From Mycolicibacterium phlei (GTDB taxonomy: Bacteria; Actinomycetota; Actinomycetes; Mycobacteriales; Mycobacteriaceae), in assembly GCF_001583415.1 (NCBI RefSeq), contig NZ_CP014475.1, positions 186,001 through 250,000 on the forward strand: 64,000 nt of DNA. The letters run 5' to 3'. The notes under the pieces were generated by a model. It was not told the origin of the DNA and made no database searches. It saw only the letters and a list, made by a program, of their open reading frames with translations. A program made the position numbers and the translations under genes. This document shows positions 1 through 11,271 of this stretch, one piece after another; position 1 is the stretch's first letter; each line of letters begins with the position of its first letter.

Positions 1-1231
1 AGTCCGGCTCGTTGTCGCGCAGCACGGTGCGCACCAACTCCGGCGCGATCGCGAAGCCGTACCGGAACTTCTCATCCGGGATCGGTTCGCGCACAACCCG
101 TTTCGGGAAGTCCAGCACGACCGTCTCCTGGTGGCCGGCACCGTTGAGCCGTAACTCGACCGGATAGCCGATGCCGTCGCAGATCTGGTCGCTCTGCACC
201 ATGATCGGCTCGAACAGCGCGCGCAGCGGTTCCAGCAGCGGTTCGCCCGCCGCGGGTGCCCAGCGGGCCTTCTCGGCCGCGATCACCGGGGCCATCCGCT
301 CGGCGTAGTCGGCGATGTAGGCCGCCTTGCCGGTCGTGAAGATCGCCTCCACCTCATCCTGCGGAATCGGGTGGGTCAGCGAATTCAGTTGCGAGCCGGT
401 GAAATCGGCGACCGAGCCGGGGATCATCAGCAGGCCGCCGTCGTGGCCGTGCTGTTTCATCTGGTCCAGGAACACCATCTGGTCCGGGAAGATGTTCGCC
501 GGGTCGCCGTGGTCGTCGTTGAGGAAGCGAAGCTCGTCGTCGAGGAAGCACGGCGGGCCCGCCGAGGGGATCACCCAGGTGGCGCCGATCTGTGCGATGT
601 ACTGGCGGCAGCGGTCCATCTGCCGCTGCCGCTTCTGGATGCCGAACGCCTCCTTGGCGCGTTCGGGCATGTCGTAGACCATCGGGTACCAGATCGCGCC
701 CGAGTACTGCAGCATGTGCACGTCGACATGGCCGAAGTCGGCATGCACCACATCCAGATCCACCGGGCGGGCGTCGTTCATGTTGAACACCACGGTCTCG
801 CCGTCGTCGACGACCAGACCAGAGTCGCCGATCGGGCCGTCGGCAGGGGCGCGCAGCGCGATGATCATCACACCCAGCTCGCCCTTGGGACCGGACACGG
901 TGTGGCGCACCGAGTTGGTGGTCTCGAAGAACTCGTGGAAGCCCAGCTTCTCCAGCTCACGGCGCAGATCCGGCACCGGGTAGTCCGGCAGCAGCACCAC
1001 CGCGTCCTTGTTGACGTGCTCACGCAGCAGCCGGGCGTCGAAGTGGTCGAGGTGAAGGTGGGAGACGTACAGGTAGTCGCAGTCGCCGAGCGCGTCCCAG
1101 TCCAGGCCGCTGTTGTCGGGGAACGGGAACCACGACGCGAAGTACGCCGGGTTCACCCACGGGTCACACAGGATGCTCCCGGCCGCGGTGTCGATGCGGA
1201 ACCCCGCATGCCCGATGCTTGTGACCTGCAC
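1..1231 (-). CDS. Metallo-beta-lactamase-fold (UlaG-like) protein, probably with a C-terminal Rieske domain (Rv3818-like), 3' end outside window
   Basis: The minus strand is open from position 1231 to the window edge, giving 410 residues with no stop. The start is a GTG preceded by a GAGGGG ribosome-binding site. Residues 58-63 read HLHLDH, the metal-binding signature of metallo-beta-lactamase folds, so a metal-dependent hydrolase-like domain occupies the N-terminal half. Position next to the acyltransferase/HAD genes matches Rv3818 of M. tuberculosis, which carries a Rieske [2Fe-2S] domain at the C-terminus. That domain would lie outside the window and is inferred, not seen. The substrate is unknown. 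The gene is divergent from the acyltransferase operon, with 122 bp between the starts. Confidence 0.8.
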   Translation of the reverse strand, partial: MQVTSIGHAGFRIDTAAGSILCDPWVNPAYFASWFPFPDNSGLDWDALGDCDYLYVSHLHLDHFDARLLREHVNKDAVVLLPDYPVPDLRRELEKLGFHEFFETTNSVRHTVSGPKGELGVMIIALRAPADGPIGDSGLVVDDGETVVFNMNDARPVDLDVVHADFGHVDVHMLQYSGAIWYPMVYDMPERAKEAFGIQKRQRQMDRCRQYIAQIGATWVIPSAGPPCFLDDELRFLNDDHGDPANIFPDQMVFLDQMKQHGHDGGLLMIPGSVADFTGSQLNSLTHPIPQDEVEAIFTTGKAAYIADYAERMAPVIAAEKARWAPAAGEPLLEPLRALFEPIMVQSDQICDGIGYPVELRLNGAGHQETVVLDFPKRVVREPIPDEKFRYGFAIAPELVRTVLRDNEPD

Positions 1232-1353
1232 AAATACCCCTCACTGCGATACGACTGCCCGTCGCGAGTCTAGCCCTCCACCGGGCCCGGCCCGTCTCAC
1301 GCGCAGGTCGGCACGGGTTCGGCCGGTACGGTCACGCGACTAGGCTGCCTGAT

Positions 1354-2130
1354 GTGGAACCCGTATACGGCACCGTCATTCAGCTGGCGCGCCTGATCTG
1401 GCGCGTCCAGGGGCTGAAGTTCACCGTCACCGGGGTGGAGAACCTGCCCACCAGCGGTGGTGCGGTCATCGCGATCAACCACACCAGCTACTTCGACTTC
1501 ACCTTCGCGGGCCTGCCCGCCTACCGGCAGGGTCTCGGCCGCAAGGTCCGGTTCATGGCTAAGAAGGAGGTCTTCGACCACAAGATCACCGGGCCGATCA
1601 TGCGCAAGCTGCGCCACATCGAGGTGGACCGCGACAGCGGCGCCGACTCGTTCGAGCAGGCCTGCCGCAAGCTCAAGGAGGGTGAGCTGGTCGGCGTGTA
1701 CCCGGAGGCCACGATCAGCCGCAGCTTCGAGATCAAGGAACTCAAGTCCGGCGCGGCCCGGATGGCGATCGCCGCCGACGTGCCGATCATCCCGCACATC
1801 GTGTGGGGTGCCCAGCGCATCTGGACCAAGGGCCACCCGAAGAACATGTGGCGCCCGAAGGTGCCGATCTCGGTGGCCGTCGGCGAGCCGATCCAGCCGA
1901 CGCTGCCCGCCCAGGAGTTGACCGATCTGCTGCGCACCCGGATGCAGCAGCTGCTCGAGCAGGTGCAGGCCGACTACGGGCCGCACCCGCCGGGCGAGTT
2001 CTGGGTGCCCGCGCGCCTCGGCGGCGGCGCGCCGACGCTGGAGGAGGCCAACCGGATGGACGCCGAGGAGGCCGCCGAGAAGGCCGCCCGCAAGGCGCAG
2101 CGCCAGGATCCGAGCGGAGCGTCGGGATAG
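1354..2130 (+). CDS. PlsC-type 1-acyl-glycerol-3-phosphate acyltransferase family protein (first of two)
   Basis: The 258-residue protein has the two hallmark LPLAT/PlsC blocks: the HX4D motif NHTSYFD (His43, Asp48) and the PEAT block at residues 117-120, a variant of PEGT. Such enzymes move an acyl chain from acyl-CoA to a lysolipid or glycolipid acceptor at the membrane. The exact acceptor is unknown. The start is GTG 1354; the ATG two bases earlier is out of frame. The gene corresponds in position to the Rv3814c-Rv3816c acyltransferase group. Its stop overlaps the start of the next acyltransferase by one base, so the pair is co-translated. Confidence 0.85.
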   Translation: MEPVYGTVIQLARLIWRVQGLKFTVTGVENLPTSGGAVIAINHTSYFDFTFAGLPAYRQGLGRKVRFMAKKEVFDHKITGPIMRKLRHIEVDRDSGADSFEQACRKLKEGELVGVYPEATISRSFEIKELKSGAARMAIAADVPIIPHIVWGAQRIWTKGHPKNMWRPKVPISVAVGEPIQPTLPAQELTDLLRTRMQQLLEQVQADYGPHPPGEFWVPARLGGGAPTLEEANRMDAEEAAEKAARKAQRQDPSGASG

Positions 2131-2909
2131 TGCCGGCCGAACCCGTCTTCGCGTCACTCGAGGTGCTCGTCAAGGCGGCCGTTCGGGTCAACGGCATCGA
2201 CATCTCCTACCGCGGCCTCGAGCACATCCCCGCCGAGGGGGGCGGGGTGATCGCGATCAACCACACCAGCTACGTCGACTGGCTGCCCGCCGCGCTGGCG
2301 GTGCACTACCGGGGGCGCCGGCTGCGGTTCATGATCAAGCAGGAGATGCAGGAAGTCCCGGTGATCAACTTCCTGATCAACCGCACCGGCACGATCCCGG
2401 TGGACCGCAGCGCCGGCGCCGGCGCCTACGCGGTGGCCGTCGAGCGGCTCAAGGCCGGGGAACTCGTCGGCGTCTACCCGGAGGCCACGATCAGCCGCGC
2501 CTTCGAGCTCAAGGAGTTCAAGACCGGGGCCGCGCGGATGGCCGCGGAGGCCGACGTGCCGATCATCCCGGTCATCGTGTGGGGTTCACAGCGGATCTGG
2601 ACCAAGGACCACCCCCGCCGGCTCGGCCGCAGCAAGATCCCGATCATCGTCGAGGTGGGCGCCCCGATGCGGGCCGCTGACACGATGGAGCAGACCCTGG
2701 TAGCCCTGCGCACCGCGATGGACGAGCTGCTGCACCGGGTGCAGGAGGAATATCCGCACCCGTCGGGTGCGTTCTGGGTGCCGCGCCGGCTGGGCGGCGG
2801 CGCGCCGACACTGGAGGAGGCCAAGGTGCTCGACGAGGCCGAGCTGGCCGAACGCGCGCTGCGGGCCCAGCGCAAGGGCGCCCGCAGGCGAGTCAAGAGC
2901 CGCAAGTGA
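2130..2909 (+). CDS. PlsC-type acyltransferase family protein (second of two, tandem paralogue)
   Basis: This 259-residue paralogue of the preceding gene carries NHTSYVD (His45, Asp50) and PEAT at residues 117-120, with near-identical spacing, so both copies look catalytically intact. The start is a GTG whose first base is the last base of the upstream stop codon. An open frame runs further upstream, but that part is antisense/alternate-frame noise over the first acyltransferase. The gene ends in a GTGA overlap with the HAD phosphatase, giving a three-gene operon. The acceptor lipid is not predictable. Similarity to its neighbour points to tandem duplication, as in Rv3814c-Rv3816c. Confidence 0.85.
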   Translation: MPAEPVFASLEVLVKAAVRVNGIDISYRGLEHIPAEGGGVIAINHTSYVDWLPAALAVHYRGRRLRFMIKQEMQEVPVINFLINRTGTIPVDRSAGAGAYAVAVERLKAGELVGVYPEATISRAFELKEFKTGAARMAAEADVPIIPVIVWGSQRIWTKDHPRRLGRSKIPIIVEVGAPMRAADTMEQTLVALRTAMDELLHRVQEEYPHPSGAFWVPRRLGGGAPTLEEAKVLDEAELAERALRAQRKGARRRVKSRK

Positions 2910-3718
2910 CGCCGCGACTGATCGCCTCCGACGTCGACGGCACGCTGCTCAACGACGACGAGAAGGTCTCCGCCCGCACCAGGGCGGTGCTCAACGCCGC
3001 CGTGCGCGACGGCGCGACGTTCGTCATCGCCACCGGCCGCCCGCCGCGCTGGGTGCCGCCGGTTGTCGACGCCCTCGGGTTCGCGCCGATCGCGGTCTGC
3101 GCCAACGGATCGGTGATCTACGACCCGGCCACCGACCGGATCCTGTCGGCCCACACGCTCAGCACCGAGGTGCTCAGGGAACTGGCCGACATCGCCACCC
3201 GGGTGATCCCCGGTGCGGGGCTGGCCGTCGAGCGCGTCGGCAACAGCGCCCACGACGCCGCCACCCCGCAGTTCGTCAGCTCACCGGGCTACGAGCACGC
3301 GTGGCTCAACCCCGACAACACCGAGGTGTCGCTGGAGGACCTGCTCAGCCAGCCGGCGATCAAACTGCTGATCCGCAAGGCCGGCGCCCGCAGCGACGAC
3401 ATGGCCGCCGCACTGGCGCCCCATGTCAGCCCGCACGGCGACATCACGTTCTCCACCGACAACGGGCTCATCGAGGTGATGCCGGTCGGCGTGAGCAAGG
3501 CCAGCGGAATCGAGCAGGTCGCGGGCCCGCTCGGCCTCACCGCCGAGGAGGCCGTCACGTTCGGCGACATGCCCAACGACGTGCCGATGCTGCGCTGGGC
3601 CGGGCTCGGCGTGGCGATGGCCCACGGTCACCCCGAGGCGCTGGCCGCCGCCGACGAGATCACCACCACCAACAACGACGACGGTGTGGCCCGGGTGCTG
3701 GAACGCTGGTGGGGCTGA
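2906..3718 (+). CDS. HAD-superfamily (Cof-type) phosphatase, Rv3813c-like
   Basis: The 270-residue protein has HAD motif I, DVDGT (nucleophile Asp9, general acid Asp11), and motif IV, GDMPNDVPML, near residue 220 (Asp221, Asp225). A large cap domain lies between them, typical of the Cof/IIB subfamily that dephosphorylates small sugar phosphates or cofactors. The GTG start lies in a GTGA overlap with the upstream acyltransferase stop. A cytoplasmic housekeeping or lipid-headgroup phosphatase is plausible from the operon, but the substrate is unknown. Confidence 0.88.
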   Translation: MTPRLIASDVDGTLLNDDEKVSARTRAVLNAAVRDGATFVIATGRPPRWVPPVVDALGFAPIAVCANGSVIYDPATDRILSAHTLSTEVLRELADIATRVIPGAGLAVERVGNSAHDAATPQFVSSPGYEHAWLNPDNTEVSLEDLLSQPAIKLLIRKAGARSDDMAAALAPHVSPHGDITFSTDNGLIEVMPVGVSKASGIEQVAGPLGLTAEEAVTFGDMPNDVPMLRWAGLGVAMAHGHPEALAAADEITTTNNDDGVARVLERWWG

Positions 3719-3730
3719 GTCGGTTCGCGG

Positions 3731-5344
3731 TCAGTTCGCGCTGATCGGCGGTGTGAACCGCTCCAGCTGCACCGGTTCGGTGGCCACCGCGGACGGCGGC
3801 AGCTCCATCGCCACACCGTCGGCGACCCGCCACACCGTGCCGTTCTCCCGGTCGAAGTTCAGCGTGCCGTGCTGGAAGTTCTGCACGATCCACAGCGGTT
3901 CGTGGATCTCCGCGCTGGTCGGCAGGCCGAGCGCGCCGCGCTCGAAACCCAGTGAGCCCCAAGCCTTGTAGATCTCCCCGGTGACCGGCTGGGCGCCGGT
4001 CTCCGGCGACCAGTACATGGCACCGTGCTCGAACGTCACGTAGCGCGCCGCACCGTCGCCCGCAGCCTCCAGCGACGTCGGCCTGCCCAGGATGCTGTTC
4101 ATCCCGCCCATCTGTTCCCAGCGCGCGAAAATGGCTCCGCCGCGCAGGGATTCGGCGAGATCGTCGGGTCCCGGGGGTTGGTTGAACCGGGCGGCGATGT
4201 CGCGGATGTGGTCCATCAGCGCGTAGGCCGCGTTGCCGGGGCACTCGGTGGGGCCGACGTCGCGGTGGGTGAAGATCGCAGGCAGGGTGGGGGTGGCGCC
4301 CGCGGGGAACTTGGAGAAGGACCCGCCCGCCGAGGCCAGCACCACGCGGCCGCGCGGATCGATGCGGTCCAGCCCGAGCCGCCAGCCCAGCAGCCGACCG
4401 GTGTTGCGCAGCTGGATCGGGGTGGGCGGCTCGATGTCGAAGCTGCCCATCATCGCCACTCCCCAGGTGGAGCGGTTGAACCCGCCGGTGTGCGCGCCCT
4501 CGACGGGTTTGTCCATCCCGCCCGCGCGGCCCTCGAACACCTGGCCGTACCTGTCGACCAGCGCGTTGTAGGCGATGTCGCACCAGCCCAGCGTGCGGGT
4601 GTGGTACTCGAAGATCGACCGCACGATGCCCGCGGAGTCCTCCGGCGCGTACTCGTTGCTGCCGGCGGTGTGGTGCACGATGCCCGCGCGGATTCCCGCG
4701 TCGTACTCCGGATTGCAGCGGATCGCCTCGTCGGCGCCCCACTGGGCGCGGCTGATGATGGTCGGCGGTACGCCGGGCGCGTTCACCGCCGACGGCACCG
4801 GCAGCGTGTCCACCGGCGCCTCCGGCGGGCTGATCAGCACGGCGTTGAGGTTCTGGCCGACGGGTTGTTCGACGTTGGCCGGGACGTAGTCGTCGCGCGG
4901 CGGTGCGGCCGGGCGGTCCGGGGTCGACGGGGCGTCGGCGGGCCGGGTGATCGCGATCTGCACCGTCGTGGTGCGCCCGACGAACACCGGTTCGGTCCCG
5001 GTGGGGCCGGCCGCCGGCGTGTCGGGGCCGACGCCGGTCATGGGCTCCACCTCGTACCAGGGCCCCCAGGTGCCGTCGGCCTTCTTGGCGCGGACCCGGG
5101 CGGTGGTTCCGGTGAAGTCCTGCGCGGTGAGCGCGACCATCGAGAACGGGGTGTCCTGGTGGATCTCCCGGATGGTCTCGCCGCCGCCGAGGCCGGTGAG
5201 CGGTTCCTCGATCAGGCGTGCTTCGGCCCGCGGCCGGTCGGCGGAGTCGTCGCCGGGGATCCCGTAGATGGCCATCGGCAGCATCACCACGGTGGCCGCG
5301 AGCGCGGTGAACAGCAGCGATGGCGCTGGACGACGGGTCGGCAC
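3731..5344 (-). CDS. Secreted PGRP-type N-acetylmuramoyl-L-alanine amidase with C-terminal LGFP repeats (Rv3811-like)
   Basis: The 537-residue protein starts at GTG 5344 with an N-terminal signal/anchor segment (about residues 8-28). A PGRP/amidase_2 domain follows at about 195-390 with predicted zinc ligands in HHTAG (His224/225), THRD (His360) and ECPG (Cys368). The C-terminal third, from about 400, contains LGFP-type repeats (for example ILGRPTS and ALGLPTS) that are thought to hold proteins to the mycolyl-arabinogalactan wall. It should cleave the stem peptide from muramic acid outside the membrane. The gene ends convergently with the HAD gene and lies downstream of erp but beyond a terminator, so it probably has its own promoter. 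Confidence 0.9.
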   Translation of the reverse strand: MPTRRPAPSLLFTALAATVVMLPMAIYGIPGDDSADRPRAEARLIEEPLTGLGGGETIREIHQDTPFSMVALTAQDFTGTTARVRAKKADGTWGPWYEVEPMTGVGPDTPAAGPTGTEPVFVGRTTTVQIAITRPADAPSTPDRPAAPPRDDYVPANVEQPVGQNLNAVLISPPEAPVDTLPVPSAVNAPGVPPTIISRAQWGADEAIRCNPEYDAGIRAGIVHHTAGSNEYAPEDSAGIVRSIFEYHTRTLGWCDIAYNALVDRYGQVFEGRAGGMDKPVEGAHTGGFNRSTWGVAMMGSFDIEPPTPIQLRNTGRLLGWRLGLDRIDPRGRVVLASAGGSFSKFPAGATPTLPAIFTHRDVGPTECPGNAAYALMDHIRDIAARFNQPPGPDDLAESLRGGAIFARWEQMGGMNSILGRPTSLEAAGDGAARYVTFEHGAMYWSPETGAQPVTGEIYKAWGSLGFERGALGLPTSAEIHEPLWIVQNFQHGTLNFDRENGTVWRVADGVAMELPPSAVATEPVQLERFTPPISAN

Positions 5345-5350
5345 GCACCG

Positions 5351-5375
5351 ATGTTACGTATGTGTCAGATGTTAC
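5351..5375 (-). promoter_or_regulatory. Direct repeat ATGTTAC upstream of the PGRP amidase, possible promoter/operator
   Basis: Two copies of ATGTTAC (5351-5357 and 5369-5375), 18 bp apart, sit just upstream of the GTG start. Read on the minus strand, the nearer copy contains TAACAT ending 6 bases before the start codon. That fits a -10 box of a nearly leaderless transcript. The repeat could also bind a regulator. Both readings are inference from spacing only. Confidence 0.35.
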
Positions 5376-5424
5376 TTGTGGTGCGACACGGTCAAATGAG
5401 GTGTCAATAACCTGAGAGATCCGA

Positions 5425-5471
5425 AAAAGCAACGGCACCGCAGAGCCGGGGGATGCTTCTGCGGTGCCGTT
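5425..5471 (-). terminator. Rho-independent terminator of erp
   Basis: A perfect 14-bp inverted repeat (5431-5444 with 5458-5471, 13-base loop) is followed on the minus strand by a GCTTTTTCGG run. It lies 12 bases past the erp stop codon and separates erp from the PGRP amidase gene. Confidence 0.88.
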
Positions 5472-5483
5472 GGGTATCAGGTC

Positions 5484-6413
5484 TCAGGCGCCGGGAACCG
5501 GAGCCGGCCCGGGGCCGGGAACCGGTGGCACGGCGGGGGCCGGCGGCTTGACCGCCTGCATGATCGCGGGCATCACCATGCCCTTGAGCAGGTCGATCGC
5601 CTGACCCGCGCCGAGTTCGTCGGCCATGCCGGCCAGCTCGCCGATGATCCCCTTGCTGCCGGTCGTGGTGGCCGGCATCGCCAGCGACGGATCGCCGAGG
5701 ATCGGGTAGGTGCCCAGCGCCGGGTCCAGGCCGATCGGCGTGGAGATCGGGATCTCGCTGGGGGCGGGCAGCCCGGCCGACGCCGACACCGGCAGGGTGG
5801 CCAGCGCGGGATCGGTCAGCGCGGGCGGGGTCGACAGCCCGGGGGCGGTCAGGTCCACGCCGGCGCTGGCGCTCGGGGTGGTCAGGCCGGGGGCGGTCAG
5901 CGCGGGGTTGGTGAGGTCGACGCTGGCGCTGGCGCTGGGAGCGGTCAGGCCCGGGCTGGTCAGGCTGGGATCGAGCAGCGACGGATCGGTCAGCGACGGC
6001 GTCGTCAGACCGGGAGAGGTCAAACCAGGAGTCGTGAGGCTCGGCGACGTCACGCCGGGCGTGGTCAGACCGGGCGTGGTCAGACCCGGATCCGTCAGGC
6101 CCGGCGTGGTCAGGCCCGGGCTGGTCAGGCCGGGGTTGGTGAGCGTGGTCGTGGTGCCCGAGCCACCGAGGATGCCGGTCGGCATGGGCGGGATGTTGAT
6201 GCCGAACTGCGACAGCCCCTGGGACAGTGCCGAGATCAGCTCGCCGGGCAGGTCGGTGATCGAGGCCGCCTGCACGAACTCGCGGTGGGTGGGTGCTGGC
6301 TTGATGCTGTCGGCCAACTCGCTCACGGCCACTACAGCGGCGGGGCTGGCGACGGCCAGAGCCAGGACTGCGCTGGTGGCGGTCGACAGCCTGCGTCGAC
6401 GTCGGTTCGGCAC
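5484..6413 (-). CDS. erp: Exported repetitive surface protein Erp (PirG)
   Basis: The protein has 309 residues from GTG 6413, which follows a GAGGAG ribosome-binding site and aligns with the conserved Erp N-terminus PNRRRRRLSTA. A longer open frame exists but lacks this support. A basic N-terminus plus a hydrophobic stretch (about residues 10-35) forms the signal peptide. Next comes the conserved block LPGELISALSQGLSQFGINI, and then a central region of PGLTS/PGLTT/PGLTD-type five-residue repeats (about 85-190), the Erp family hallmark. The C-terminal domain is followed by a proline/alanine tail. Erp is a cell-surface protein important for envelope integrity and virulence in pathogenic species. 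It is divergent from glf and monocistronic. Confidence 0.93.
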   Translation of the reverse strand: MPNRRRRRLSTATSAVLALAVASPAAVVAVSELADSIKPAPTHREFVQAASITDLPGELISALSQGLSQFGINIPPMPTGILGGSGTTTTLTNPGLTSPGLTTPGLTDPGLTTPGLTTPGVTSPSLTTPGLTSPGLTTPSLTDPSLLDPSLTSPGLTAPSASASVDLTNPALTAPGLTTPSASAGVDLTAPGLSTPPALTDPALATLPVSASAGLPAPSEIPISTPIGLDPALGTYPILGDPSLAMPATTTGSKGIIGELAGMADELGAGQAIDLLKGMVMPAIMQAVKPPAPAVPPVPGPGPAPVPGA

Positions 6414-6520
6414 GGAAGTCTCCTCAATACATGGACTACGGCGACAAGAGGTCCTTGCGCTGTCGGCGCGGTGAGCCAACGAGATCGACGGTACTGATGT
6501 GACTAGTGAGACTGAAGTGA

Positions 6521-9733
<3,213 letters not shown>

Positions 9734-9741
<8 letters not shown>

Positions 9742-10288
9742 CCATCTCTCGGCGCCGCAGGACGGCGCGTCGCCTCCGCGCGGTGAGGACGCCGCCCTGG
9801 TCGCTGTGCAAGCCGCGCTTGCGGGCAGGCCGGGCGTGCTGCCCGCCGCGCGTGCGCTGTCGCACTTCGGGGAACACAGCCTGGGCTGGCTGGCCGTCGC
9901 GGCGCTCGGCGCCCTGCTCTCACCCGCGCGGCGACGCGCCTGGGTCACCGCCGGGGTGGGCACGTTCCTGGCGCACGCCGCGGCCGTGGTGATCAAGCGG
10001 GTGGTGCGCCGGGAGCGGCCGCACCATCCGGCGATCGCGGTCAACGTCGGCACCCCGAGCCGGCTGAGCTTCCCGTCGGCGCACGCCACCTCCACCACCG
10101 CGGCGGCGCTGCTTCTGGGCAAGGCCACCGGGCTGCCGCTGCCGGCGCTGCTGGTCCCGCCGATGGCCCTGTCGCGCCTGGTACTCGGCGTGCACTACCC
10201 GAGCGACGTCGCCACCGGCGTCGTCGTCGGGGCGGCCGTCGCGAAGGTGGTCGGCACGCTCGCCGACCGCACCGAAGGGAACCGATGA
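9734..10288 (+). CDS. PAP2-family phosphatase (Rv3807c-like), candidate decaprenyl-phosphoryl-phosphoribose phosphatase
   Basis: The 184-residue membrane protein carries the three PAP2 phosphatase motifs: KRVVRRERP, PSAH (a PSGH variant) and SRLVLGVHYPSD, with hydrophobic segments between them. It lies between glfT2 and ubiA, whose product makes decaprenyl-phosphoryl-5-phosphoribose. It has therefore been proposed to remove the 5-phosphate before DprE1/DprE2 act. That role is inferred from context. The start overlaps the glfT2 end by 8 bases and its stop overlaps ubiA. Confidence 0.88.
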
Positions 10289-11271
10289 CCGCCTCGAGTG
10301 ACAGCAGCGCAGGAAGCGTACGGCCAATGAGTGAAAAACCGGAGCAGCCGGTCAAAGGGCCCCCGGGCAACGTCGTGACCGGGCTGATCAAGGCGATGCG
10401 GCCGCGGCAGTGGGTGAAGAACCTGCTGGTGCTGGCCGCCCCGGTCGCGGCCCTGGGCGGCGACGTCGAGTTCGACAAGGGCGCGGTGGCGGTCAAGATC
10501 GCCATCGCGTTCGTGGCGTTCTCCCTGGCGGCGTCGTCGATCTACCTCGTCAACGACGCCCGCGACGTGGAGGCCGACCGCCAGCACCCCACCAAGCGGT
10601 TCCGTCCGATCGCCGCAGGCGTGGTGCCGCCGTGGCTGGCCTACGCCACCTCGGTGGTGCTGATCATCGCGGCGCTGGCCATCTCGCTGCTGGCCTCGCC
10701 GAACCTGGCGCTGGTGATCGCGGTCTACATCGCGATGCAGCTGGCCTACTGCTTCGGCCTCAAACATCAAGCGGTGCTGGACATCTGCATCGTCTCCTCG
10801 GCGTACCTGATCCGGGCCATCGCCGGCGGAGCGGCCGCCGACATCCCGCTGTCGCAGTGGTTCCTGCTGGTGATGACGTTCGGGTCGCTGTTCATGGTGG
10901 CCGGTAAGCGCTACGCCGAACTGCAGCTCGCCGAGCGCACCGGCGCCAAGATCCGCAAGTCGCTGGAGAGCTACACGGCGTCGTATCTGCGCTTCGTGTG
11001 GACGCTTTCGGCCACCGCGATGGTGCTCTGCTACGCACTGTGGGCCTTCCAGCGCGACAACCTCTCGGTCGCGGGCACCTCGGTCGGCAGCACCGCGGGC
11101 TGGTACGCGGTCACCATCGTGCCGATCACCATCGCGATCCTGCGCTACGCGGTCGACGTCGACGGCGGGATGGCCGGCGAGCCGGAGGAGATCGCACTCA
11201 AGGACCGGGTACTGCAGCTGTTGCTGCTGGCGTGGATCGGAACCATCTGTGCCGCCGTCTTCCTCAGCTGA
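10285..11271 (+). CDS. ubiA: Decaprenyl-phosphate phosphoribosyltransferase UbiA (Rv3806c)
   Basis: This UbiA-family membrane prenyltransferase joins decaprenyl phosphate to phosphoribose from PRPP, the committed step to decaprenyl-phospho-arabinose. The 328-residue protein shows the aspartate-rich motif NDARDVEAD (from Asn90), the GLKHQAVLDI loop and multiple transmembrane helices. ATG 10285 forms an ATGA overlap with the PAP2 stop and is preferred for coupling. ATG 10327 would align better with the M. tuberculosis N-terminus and is a real alternative. Changes in this protein are linked to ethambutol resistance in M. tuberculosis. Confidence 0.94.
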   Translation: MTASSDSSAGSVRPMSEKPEQPVKGPPGNVVTGLIKAMRPRQWVKNLLVLAAPVAALGGDVEFDKGAVAVKIAIAFVAFSLAASSIYLVNDARDVEADRQHPTKRFRPIAAGVVPPWLAYATSVVLIIAALAISLLASPNLALVIAVYIAMQLAYCFGLKHQAVLDICIVSSAYLIRAIAGGAAADIPLSQWFLLVMTFGSLFMVAGKRYAELQLAERTGAKIRKSLESYTASYLRFVWTLSATAMVLCYALWAFQRDNLSVAGTSVGSTAGWYAVTIVPITIAILRYAVDVDGGMAGEPEEIALKDRVLQLLLLAWIGTICAAVFLS

